A stretch of DNA of 64,000 nt from an uncultured Eubacteriales bacterium (GTDB lineage: Bacteria > Bacillota > Clostridia > Oscillospirales > Acutalibacteraceae): NCBI GenBank assembly GCA_934436505.1, contig CAKSAP010000001.1, positions 372,001 to 436,000 on the forward strand, read 5' to 3'. The position numbers and the translations under genes are program-made. The notes under the pieces are model-generated. The model did no database searches and was not told the origin of the DNA. It worked only from the letters and a program-made list of their open reading frames with translations. Shown piece after piece: positions 27,001-33,946 of the stretch (positions are counted from its first letter, which is position 1; the number at the start of each line of letters is the position of its first letter).

Positions 27001-28746
27001 GATATTATTATAAACAATCTCATTTCCATCATCATTCGTTTGAGTTACTCGATAAATTGAACGAATAAAATTCTTATCACAGGAACACCGTCTTGCGTTC
27101 AAGTTGTTTGCTATATGAATCGCTCCGCATTTTGAACAAACTTTGTATTCCTCCAGAGCATCGCTATCAATTTCGGAATCTGTAATATTGTCCATTAAAA
27201 AATAATCTAAGCTAACTGATTCATTGTTTCCATAATTCTCATATATATCGATTTCTTTATTTTGTATGAGGTAGTCTATTCCATCAGAAGAGTTTTTATA
27301 AATTTTTCCAATAATATAAGGAGAACTGCAATAACGACAGTTACCCAATTCAAAAGCCTTAAAACCATCAATTATATTTGTCTTTGTTAAACTTAAATTG
27401 GGGTTTTCTCCTAAAGTTACATAAGCACCCGACAAAGGGCGAACGAAGGAATGATATTTTAAATCGAATAAACCAATCCCGTTTTTTTCAGATTGGTTGA
27501 TTAGATCTATTAAATCCACAAGTTGTGCCGACGATAACGTGCCGTTAAATTCTTTGAGAATTGTGTTAACAGCTTTACTTCCATTTTTTAATGATTTATA
27601 TAAATCATATACATTTCTATCATGAACCAGTAATTCATATAAATATTCATGTATGTCAGCAGTTTCTAAATTACAATATATGGATGCCGCTTTTGCAATG
27701 GCACTCAAATCATTTTTAGCATTTTTAATAAGCTGATAGTCAGAGCCTGATATTATATATTTTACAAGATCCTCTCTAAGAGGTATTCTCTTTGAAAATA
27801 TAATGTCTTGGATACTAAAGTCAGAAGATGTTAAATTTTGAGCAAACTCAATGATTTCATTTTCTGATTTGCCTTTTTCGCCCAATGTAGCACTCGTAAG
27901 AATAAAACGAGGCTTTTTTGGAGCAAATCCGGTGAGCCTTCGCATAAGAAGAGACAATTCTATCCCTAATGCACCGTGATATGTATGAGCTTCGTCTAAT
28001 ATAACAAATTTCCAATTGTTTAATCTTTCCGGTGTAAAAATTGCATAGTCGTTGGGTCTAATTAACAAGTATTCCAACATTGAGTAATTTGTAAACAATA
28101 AATGCGGTGGATTATTACGAATTTCTTCTCGTGAAACAAGCTCGTTTTCAGGTATAACAATATTATTTTCTTCAGCATATTTTACTCGATAGTTTTTCGA
28201 AACAGTTTCTTCAGTGTCACCTGTAAAAAAGCCATATGTTATATCAGGAAAATCAGTAAGTATTTTTCTTACTCTTTCTATTTGGTCATTAAGAAGTGCA
28301 TTCATAGGATATAAGAATATTGCTCTTATTCCAATTTCTTGATTCCCTATTTCTATATCATTCGTAAGTTCATTTAATATAGGCAAGAGAAAGCTTTCTG
28401 TTTTTCCCGAACCCGTACCGGTTGTAATAACTGCATTATGACCGGAGCAAATATGACGAATGGCCTCTTCTTGGTGAGAATATAATGGTCGTTCAAAGTC
28501 AATGTCACCGAGTTTTTTGAAAGTTTGGCATACAACACCTTCGCTGATCAGCTCGTTTAAATTCTTACCTCGTTTGAAAGGAAGATTCAAATCGACATAC
28601 GGACCTTTGAATAAGTCCTCATCATCTAACTGCTTTTCGAACAAAGATTGAAGACGGTCTGACTCAAATTGAAATGAAGACCTTAGATATTCCTTGTATC
28701 GGTTATTGATATATTCCGAGCGTTCAATCGGATTTCTTTTACTCAT
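24070..28746 (-). CDS. Giant DEAD/DEAH helicase with DUF1998/MZB-type C terminus
   Basis: A 1558-residue superfamily 2 helicase. Walker A TTGTGSGKTES is at about 108-118, DEAH at 251-254, SAT in LTSATLG, and the arginine-finger motif VI QRAGRAGRRKDS near 1018. The long insert carries zinc-type Cys pairs (CRYCSS, CSKCGAIH, CPCCGH, CSKCKRLT, CPNCKK...CKYCGQS, CPVCGYSE). The C terminus has YDNVPGGAGHVKRL and CCDENTSCYNCLRNYYNQ, typical of the DUF1998/MZB zinc-binding module shared by MrfA, DISARM DrmA/B and Druantia DruE. It overlaps the upstream 915-residue gene by 8 bp, so the two are coupled. A DNA-targeting defence or repair role is likely; the subtype is uncertain. Confidence 0.88.
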   Translation of the reverse strand: MSKRNPIERSEYINNRYKEYLRSSFQFESDRLQSLFEKQLDDEDLFKGPYVDLNLPFKRGKNLNELISEGVVCQTFKKLGDIDFERPLYSHQEEAIRHICSGHNAVITTGTGSGKTESFLLPILNELTNDIEIGNQEIGIRAIFLYPMNALLNDQIERVRKILTDFPDITYGFFTGDTEETVSKNYRVKYAEENNIVIPENELVSREEIRNNPPHLLFTNYSMLEYLLIRPNDYAIFTPERLNNWKFVILDEAHTYHGALGIELSLLMRRLTGFAPKKPRFILTSATLGEKGKSENEIIEFAQNLTSSDFSIQDIIFSKRIPLREDLVKYIISGSDYQLIKNAKNDLSAIAKAASIYCNLETADIHEYLYELLVHDRNVYDLYKSLKNGSKAVNTILKEFNGTLSSAQLVDLIDLINQSEKNGIGLFDLKYHSFVRPLSGAYVTLGENPNLSLTKTNIIDGFKAFELGNCRYCSSPYIIGKIYKNSSDGIDYLIQNKEIDIYENYGNNESVSLDYFLMDNITDSEIDSDALEEYKVCSKCGAIHIANNLNARRCSCDKNFIRSIYRVTQTNDDGNEIVYNNINQCPCCGHKSHSGIVKSLSLGKDEGTALIAQTLYEAIDDGEIQAKKAPKISLKIKDKSVTENTKNNIKQFLAFSDSRQQASFFATFFDSNHTRMLQKRLIWEIIKENNYKNITVDELVARLSKMIKEQDLFPNDMEANKNAWISVLVDLLKVDGSYDSEGLGLYYFDLDLSDIFSQVSEDDVAAEFGQYNITKKDLENIMQVVLGIFKTTPAIDYVKSSLSPEEKRESLDYRRFDNYIMYECPRALNNVRSFLPVKAKDNMVVRYVQKVCECDEVTAKEILHVIFNNLAVAGGVLKKHSSKEQYQIDVGKYVVRNYKTSPYYVCSKCKRLTPYNVHGKCVHDKCDGELREINPDEILASNYYRNQYKNKKIESIVIKEHTAQLERKTAKQYQQDFKNKKINILSCSTTFEMGIDIGNLETVFLRNVPPLPANYVQRAGRAGRRKDSAAYILTYCGTSSHDYTYFCEPEKMISGVIKPPYFNVVNRKIILRHLMAACLGFFFRKYPNYFKNIDEFVFGDGIKCFNEFISNHPNDLNQYINEKVLPGQEYAEYHNFKWFDDMGGNDEKLQHFSDTIKETVEEYKKAQEEASREENYTEADYYKRQIENIHKLKMIDSLSKFNVIPKYGFPVDLVELQIYNQKGKLDTEYDLNRDLKIAISEYAPDSEIIVDKKKYTSKYITLPKDKKFPRHYFCVCPNCKKINVFVSERTIDECKYCGQSLKSEKAEFYIEPIYGFKTGDTKESTRMKPKRSYSGEVSYIGGGIKDDVRIHIGDAIEIETSTNDELLVMNKSAFYMCPVCGYSEIIKGSNTAPIKSHKHKNYRQFDCSCEELERIKLGHRFQTDVARFKIPSLSSSTAHDYAAALSFMYAFLEGISNALEVDRNDIDGIIEPNLDLHSYDVLIYDNVPGGAGHVKRLTSKDAVMQSLKAAHNKVSQSCCDENTSCYNCLRNYYNQAYHSKLQRGYAKNIIEGLVREIE

Positions 28747-31486
28747 AATTTTTCTCCTCGTGTACCGCTATACTATATGAAAAAATGTCTATAGCGGCAC
28801 TGTCATCCATAGTGTTTTTTATTCCGTGATGTTCAAAATCCATAAGTAGACCATCCCCGTCTTTTGTAACAGAAAGTTCAATTATTCCATCTATTACATC
28901 ACTGCACATTTCAACCTCAACAGGATTTACGTTGTCAAGCATATATGCTCCCCTAAGCGTTTTTGCATAAACTTCCCCGATAAAATTATCCTTATTGATC
29001 ATATTAACAAATTTTATATATGTATTATTGAAAGAATATTTTTTTCTGACAAAATTCCCTTGTATTAGTTGATCAAAATACACATCTTTAATCTTAAATG
29101 CTCGTCCGATAAAATCTTCTCTGGCATATATTGTTTGTTTATAAGTTGCAAGAACTTTATCTTTTTTTAATGTAAGCCCTTTTTCTTTCTCGTAGAAAGT
29201 TATTGTGTATTCCACAAATGACATTAAATTCTCAATTTGATTTGTTACATTGTTTTTTACAAATTGACTTTGATAGACATCTTTATTATCAGCAGTAATC
29301 GTAAAAAAGACATTTCCTTTTCCATGAAATTTTGGCGTAATGTCAAGAGACTTACTGTTGGTATTGTATATAATCGATGTTTTATTTGTGTCTATTATAC
29401 ATTTGTTATAACACCATAATGCATTTTTAGCTATACCATTAACTAAAAAGAGAATAGATATATAATCATAATTTGTTTTATACGAATTTAAAAATCCAAC
29501 TTTAACACGGTGATATATAGTACCGGTTTCAAATTTAGGCGTTTCATCAATATACATACCGGTAGAAGTAAGCATTGATATAGCATCATATTTGAAATTA
29601 TAAATTTCAATAACACTGTCAGGTTGAATGTCACCAATCCAAATATCATTCTTAAACGACATCCATCGTCCGCCGTCGATTCTATACATATCCATCTCAA
29701 ACGGAATAAAATAGTTGTATTTTTTATCATCACGAGTGATATATAACCAGTTATCATTAAAATCTGAGATAGTAATCTCTTTTATAATTGATTCAGACAT
29801 TAAAGAAGAGCTTACATATACTAAATATGATTCTGCATCTATTTTATCAACTTCTGCTTCTAATTCTTTATCAATTGCAAAATGACGCTCAAAAATTTTA
29901 TTTCTTTTTCCGTTAGCCCAACCATATATTTCGGACATATATATGCCGGATGGCATATTTTCTATGTCAACATATACTTTTGAGCTTGTGGCACTTTTTA
30001 TAATGGTTTGTTTAAATTCTTCCTGTTTTTTAATTTGACCGTTAACAATAAAATCGAATCGTGAATATTTACTCTCGCATTCGAAATTTAAAGATTTTGC
30101 CTGTTTATAAACCGGAATTTGTCTTTCAGTGCCTTCTTCTATAAGGAAATGGTTATCATATAACTCGCCTACAATACCGGGTCTTAATAGTGATGAAAAA
30201 TTAAATATAACATTGCCAATCGAAATGGTATCTCCGATTTTTACAATTTTACTATTAAGATAGAAGTTATTATCGGAGTCTTTCATATAAAAAGTTGCTA
30301 CTCCGGAATAGTCTGTATTGTTCTTGATTTCATTTCCGTTTTCATCAAAAACAAGGCAATCTCTAAAAAGTTGATTTTTGCTGCTATAAATCACATCCTG
30401 GTTTGACATAAGCATGTATGTAATTTCACCTATAGGATTGTTTAAGCGTATTTTACTCGGAGTTACTCGATATCCACCGATAATTTCTCGAATATCCGGC
30501 GAATAATTAGAATAAATCTCTTCGTCACCATTTTTTAAAATAATATAAATATCTCTATAATCGGAGATACCTTTAACTTTGTGAATAGGCGGTACTATGT
30601 AAATTTCATTATTTATTAAAGTGTATCTTGGTTCCCATCGTGATTGAAAATCAGAACTTTTTCGAATTTTCTTTTTCTCTCGTTTCTCTTTGATTTTAGA
30701 AGCCCATTTTTCATATCCGGATTTCAAGTAAGGGTTTTTAACAATAAATTCATTGCCCCACACTCGTTTATCAATAATTTCAGCAACTTTCATGCTTAAC
30801 TCAATTACATTATTAGTATCGTTTGAATTTGTTATTAGTTGTTTTGTCGACTTAATTAGTTTGTACGATTTTTTAGTGACATTAATTTGGATATCGTCAT
30901 CATCTAAAAGCATATTTGAGCGCAAACCATCGAATATAAATTTGAAATCTTCATACAATTCCTCCTTATCATCAGAAAGGTTATATTCTAGATTTAATTT
31001 GTAAATATCATAAATGAAATCAAAAAATGACGGCAAAAACGCATTTGGAACAATTGCGTTTGTTAAAACAGTATTGATTATGCGTGAGTTGCTTTTAATA
31101 TCATTTTCAGTTCGGAACTTGCTCAAAATTGATCGAATTCGTCCCTCTATCTTTTGCGACGAAAATTTCTCATATAACGAGGCATAGACACAGCTGACAT
31201 GGTCATAAAATTTGCCATCATAATACATCATAGCAATTAAAACCAGTGAAATAAATATACTTTCCGAACCAGATGTATATGTATCGGAATGCGAGGCTAA
31301 ATCATTATATAATTTCTCTTCTGCTTGTCGGTGAATTTCATCAATTATATCAGTTGCATTTGGATCATCTAATAAATTCATCAATTCCAATCCAATATTG
31401 GCTCTTTCATTTACTTGGTTTTTGAGGTGTTTAATTTTAATTTGGACATGATTATCAATACTATCTGTATGTTTATCAAATAACAT
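28739..31486 (-). CDS. Large protein of unknown function, helicase partner
   Basis: A 915-residue protein with no recognised catalytic motif, signal peptide or membrane segment. The first ~270 residues are predicted helical (charged, with AEEKLYNDLASHSD and KIKEKREKKKIRK); the rest is beta-rich with repeated Ig-like strands (YIILKNGDEEIYSNYS, YMLMSNQDVIYSSKNQ, YVDIENMPSGIYMSEIYGW). It is translated first and overlaps the helicase start by 8 bp. In Druantia type III a large protein (DruH) likewise precedes the giant helicase DruE; I see the same order but cannot confirm homology. It may recognise the target or scaffold the helicase. Confidence 0.72.
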   Translation of the reverse strand: MLFDKHTDSIDNHVQIKIKHLKNQVNERANIGLELMNLLDDPNATDIIDEIHRQAEEKLYNDLASHSDTYTSGSESIFISLVLIAMMYYDGKFYDHVSCVYASLYEKFSSQKIEGRIRSILSKFRTENDIKSNSRIINTVLTNAIVPNAFLPSFFDFIYDIYKLNLEYNLSDDKEELYEDFKFIFDGLRSNMLLDDDDIQINVTKKSYKLIKSTKQLITNSNDTNNVIELSMKVAEIIDKRVWGNEFIVKNPYLKSGYEKWASKIKEKREKKKIRKSSDFQSRWEPRYTLINNEIYIVPPIHKVKGISDYRDIYIILKNGDEEIYSNYSPDIREIIGGYRVTPSKIRLNNPIGEITYMLMSNQDVIYSSKNQLFRDCLVFDENGNEIKNNTDYSGVATFYMKDSDNNFYLNSKIVKIGDTISIGNVIFNFSSLLRPGIVGELYDNHFLIEEGTERQIPVYKQAKSLNFECESKYSRFDFIVNGQIKKQEEFKQTIIKSATSSKVYVDIENMPSGIYMSEIYGWANGKRNKIFERHFAIDKELEAEVDKIDAESYLVYVSSSLMSESIIKEITISDFNDNWLYITRDDKKYNYFIPFEMDMYRIDGGRWMSFKNDIWIGDIQPDSVIEIYNFKYDAISMLTSTGMYIDETPKFETGTIYHRVKVGFLNSYKTNYDYISILFLVNGIAKNALWCYNKCIIDTNKTSIIYNTNSKSLDITPKFHGKGNVFFTITADNKDVYQSQFVKNNVTNQIENLMSFVEYTITFYEKEKGLTLKKDKVLATYKQTIYAREDFIGRAFKIKDVYFDQLIQGNFVRKKYSFNNTYIKFVNMINKDNFIGEVYAKTLRGAYMLDNVNPVEVEMCSDVIDGIIELSVTKDGDGLLMDFEHHGIKNTMDDSAAIDIFSYSIAVHEEKNYE

Positions 31487-31623
31487 ATAATCACAATCCC
31501 TCCTCGTTAAGCTATGTTGATGTTAATTTGCGAAAAGATGTTTATTATTTATACACTTATATAGTCATTATAATATAATATTTGACTTTTTTCAATGTTT
31601 TACACCAACAGGTAAGTTTATTA

Positions 31624-31701
31624 AGGTCTTAGGGTGTCCCTAAAGAACAAAATTACCGTTTGGATACACAAATGGTCTGCTCGCTAAGATTGAACATTCG
31701 A
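31624..31701 (+). repeat. Right terminal inverted repeat of the helicase cassette
   Basis: The 78-bp partner of 23967-24043, inverted relative to it. It lies 137 bp upstream of the first gene of the pair and so borders its promoter region. Confidence 0.88.
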
Positions 31702-31742
31702 TATTGGATTTGCATCACACATACTCTTTACAATTAAAAATC

Positions 31743-31792
31743 AAGGCACAGCTTACGGAGAAAAATTCGTAGGCTGTGTCTTTTTTCTTTTT
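31743..31792 (+). terminator. Second copy of the tnpV-type terminator
   Basis: AAGGCACAGCTTACG / CGTAGGCTGTGTCTT stem followed by TTTTTCTTTTT. It matches 23909-23955 apart from a few substitutions and follows no complete gene, so it appears to be the remnant of a second tnpV end. Confidence 0.75.
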
Positions 31793-31888
31793 GCCGATTA
31801 AAATTTAATACAAAACTCAAACTCACTTTTCCCTTTCGATTTAATAAATCGGAGGGATTTTTTGTTTCTGAAACTTTTTCTCTTTTGA

Positions 31889-32131
31889 GGGGGTGCAAAA
31901 CGGCTCTCCCGGTTCAAACAAGTAGAGGGCAATAAAAAATTGCAAAAAATTATAAATTTTTCAAAAACACCCCCCCAAAAAAGCGTTCTCATTTCTAACA
32001 AGTGAAGGGGTAAAAAAATATTGGTCAGAGGGTTAATTTTTGACCGTTTTCGTTGCCTACCAAGTGAGAGGGAAAATTTATTTGCAAATAGGGGGTGCAA
32101 AATGTCTCTCCCGGTTCAAACAAGTGAAGGG
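31889..32131 (+). repeat. Iteron-like direct repeats upstream of the ParB module
   Basis: Four copies of CAAGTGAAGGG or a one- to two-base variant start at 31919, 31999, 32061 and 32121. A larger unit, GGGGGTGCAAAA...CTCTCCCGGTTCAAACAAGT, occurs at 31889 and again 202 bp later at 32091. The stretch 31793-32141 has no other gene. Such arrays serve replication, partition or recombination proteins; ParB-like and recombinase genes lie downstream. Confidence 0.65.
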
Positions 32132-32141
32132 AGTTTTTACA

Positions 32142-32351
32142 ATGCCGAGATTATCAAAGAGAGCAAAACAAGAATGGGATTTTTTCATAAATCTCAATAC
32201 AGGCAGAAGAACATACAACAGCTTTTGTCTTAAATGCAAAAACAAATGCAAACAGAGCTACAAGGCAATCGTTGTTTTCTGCCCGAAGTACAAATCCAAA
32301 AGAGGTGGAAAAAGCGTTAAAAATCGCCGTGAATATGACGACAGCGGTTAA
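32142..32351 (+). CDS. Small Cys-containing mobile-element protein
   Basis: A 69-residue basic protein starting MPRLSKRAKQEWDFFINLNT. The phrase CLKCKNKCKQSYKAIVVFCPKY contains four Cys in a zinc-finger-like layout. Similar small proteins recur upstream of ParB-like genes in Clostridial integrative elements. ATG 32142 has AAGGGAG 9 bp upstream, the last of the iteron-like repeats, so repeat and ribosome site overlap. Function unknown; a DNA-binding accessory role is possible. Confidence 0.75.
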   Translation: MPRLSKRAKQEWDFFINLNTGRRTYNSFCLKCKNKCKQSYKAIVVFCPKYKSKRGGKSVKNRREYDDSG

Positions 32352-32402
32352 TTTAATATAGCGATACTTGATTTCAATAAAAAACCGATACAAAAGAAAA
32401 AA

Positions 32403-32467
32403 TTACCGATTTCGGCACCTTTTCAATACAAAAAAACAAGAGGTGTAAAGCAAAGGCAAATCGGTGA
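32403..32467. promoter_or_regulatory. Interrupted dyad before the ParB operon
   Basis: ACCGATTT (32405 region) pairs with AAATCGGT (near 32457), with CACCT/AGGTG inside. It lies about 100 bp before the first gene of the operon and could be an operator or leader hairpin. Confidence 0.35.
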
Positions 32468-32561
32468 TTAAAAACAAAACGGAGAGTAGCCGTATAAATA
32501 TATAAATAAATATATAGCTTTTACTTTCCGATAAAAAGAATTTATTAAGAAGGGATATATT

Positions 32562-32876
32562 ATGATTCAAAACAAAGTTTACACAAGAGAAGAAATGAGA
32601 GAAGAACACATCATTACCTCCGACTACAAATTTATTGACAAAGAGGGCGAATACTTCGCAAAGTTGATAATGCGAGCAGAGGCAAGCCGAAATATGATGC
32701 GACTTTTTCTTCGGCTAAGTGACGGAAGAAAAATAATCACACCTGTATTTTGGTGGCAGAGTTATCTTGGCTTTTACGAGATAGATAACGGAACAAACTT
32801 AAGATTGATTTATGAGAAAAATCATAAGGGTATTTCCCTCAAAAAAGTTGAAATATTAAAGGAGGCAGAAAAATGA
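32562..32876 (+). CDS. Conserved mobile-element protein, unknown function
   Basis: A 104-residue protein (start MIQNKVYTREEMREEH). It is mixed alpha/beta with FLRLSDGRKIITPVFWWQSYLGFYEI in the centre and has no recognised motif. It overlaps the ParB-like gene by 4 bp (ATGA), so the two are coupled. The ribosome site is AGAAGGG. Comparable small genes precede ParB-like genes in related elements; nothing more can be said. Confidence 0.75.
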   Translation: MIQNKVYTREEMREEHIITSDYKFIDKEGEYFAKLIMRAEASRNMMRLFLRLSDGRKIITPVFWWQSYLGFYEIDNGTNLRLIYEKNHKGISLKKVEILKEAEK

Positions 32877-33706
32877 TAAAGAACATAAGCATAGATTTGC
32901 TTGTTCCTTTTGAAAATCATCCGTTTAAGAAAAAAAGCGGGATTGAGCAACAAGAATTAACAGAAAGCATAAAAGAAAACGGATTGCTTGAGCCGATAAT
33001 CGTTCGTTCTTTTCCGGCCGGTAAATATGAAATTATCAGCGGTCACAGACGAGTTGAAGCGTGCAAGGAATTGGGGATAACAAGCATACCCGTGACAATA
33101 AAAGAACTCACAAAAGACGAGGCAATCGTGCAAATGGTGGATTCAAACATACACCGTGAACATATATTGCCAAGTGAAAAAGCTTTTGCATACAAAATGA
33201 AATCAGAGGCTTTGAAGCATCAAGGTAAAACTTCGTGCCAACTTGTCACAAAGTTAAGAACAGATGAAAAGATTGCAGAAACCGTCGATGACAGTGCAAG
33301 ACAAATACAGCGATATATCCGCCTGACATACTTAATACCCGAATTACTTAACCTTGTTGACGAAGAAAGAATAGCCTTTACTCCTGCGGTTGAACTTTCA
33401 TATCTGTCGGAATATGAACAACAAATATTGCTTGAACAAATCGAATTTACAGACGCAACACCGTCATTATCGCAAGCACAAAGATTAAGGAAGTTCAGTA
33501 AAGACGGTAACTTTTTCGTCGATACGGTTTTCGCCGTTCTCAATGAAGAAAAGCCAAATCAAAAAGAGCAAGTTAGATTTATGGAAGAGGATATACGCAA
33601 GTATTTTCCGAAAAACTATACCAAATCCGATATGCAGAAAACAATCATTTCACTGCTTGAAAAATGGCAGAAACAAAGAGAAAGAAACAGGAGGGATGAA
33701 CGATGA
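32873..33706 (+). CDS. ParB/RepB/Spo0J family protein
   Basis: A 277-residue protein with an N-terminal ParB nuclease-like domain (IDLLVPFENHPFKKK, then LLEPIIVRSFPAGKYEIISGHRRVEACKELG, given here in part; GHRR is the diagnostic motif) and a central HTH region (SDRQIQRYIRLTYL-like: SARQIQRYIRLTYLIPELL). No ParA is nearby, as is common in Clostridial integrative elements where ParB-like proteins act in regulation or maintenance. It is coupled by 4-bp overlaps on both sides to small genes and belongs to one operon ending with the serine recombinase. Confidence 0.92.
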   Translation: MIKNISIDLLVPFENHPFKKKSGIEQQELTESIKENGLLEPIIVRSFPAGKYEIISGHRRVEACKELGITSIPVTIKELTKDEAIVQMVDSNIHREHILPSEKAFAYKMKSEALKHQGKTSCQLVTKLRTDEKIAETVDDSARQIQRYIRLTYLIPELLNLVDEERIAFTPAVELSYLSEYEQQILLEQIEFTDATPSLSQAQRLRKFSKDGNFFVDTVFAVLNEEKPNQKEQVRFMEEDIRKYFPKNYTKSDMQKTIISLLEKWQKQRERNRRDER

Positions 33707-33945
33707 CAAGGCGATATATTACAAATTTCGGTAACGAAAATAAAAAATACTGTTTCAACGGCGTGACATACACAGTCGAATCCCGTTTTGAAAAACCGGA
33801 CATAATTCATTTTGCCGATAACAATCATTTTAAACACCGTATTCAAAAATATCTCACCGGTGATTTTGCAGAATTGCAAGGATTTGAAAACGGTAATAAA
33901 ATAGAGAACGGATATAGATGTTCGACTGTCGGAAAGGAGGACTAA
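33703..33945 (+). CDS. Small mobile-element protein before the recombinase
   Basis: An 80-residue protein (MTRRYITNFGNENKKYC...) that overlaps the ParB-like stop by 4 bp and ends 1 bp before the recombinase start. The pattern YCFNGVTYTVESRFEKP is seen in similar proteins placed immediately upstream of large serine recombinases. It may help recombination directionality, but this is inferred only from position. Confidence 0.75.
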   Translation: MTRRYITNFGNENKKYCFNGVTYTVESRFEKPDIIHFADNNHFKHRIQKYLTGDFAELQGFENGNKIENGYRCSTVGKED

Positions 33946-33946
33946 A

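Larger units (their letters stand above)
23967..31701. mobile_element. 7.7-kb cassette with 77/78-bp terminal inverted repeats
   Basis: The interval is bounded by long imperfect inverted repeats and contains only two large minus-strand genes; there is no transposase or integrase inside. It is clearly more AT-rich than the chromosome around it. It sits between a tnpV gene and a ParB/serine-recombinase module, that is, nested in another mobile region. No obvious target-site duplication is visible directly outside the arms. I infer a cargo cassette moved in trans. Confidence 0.7.
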
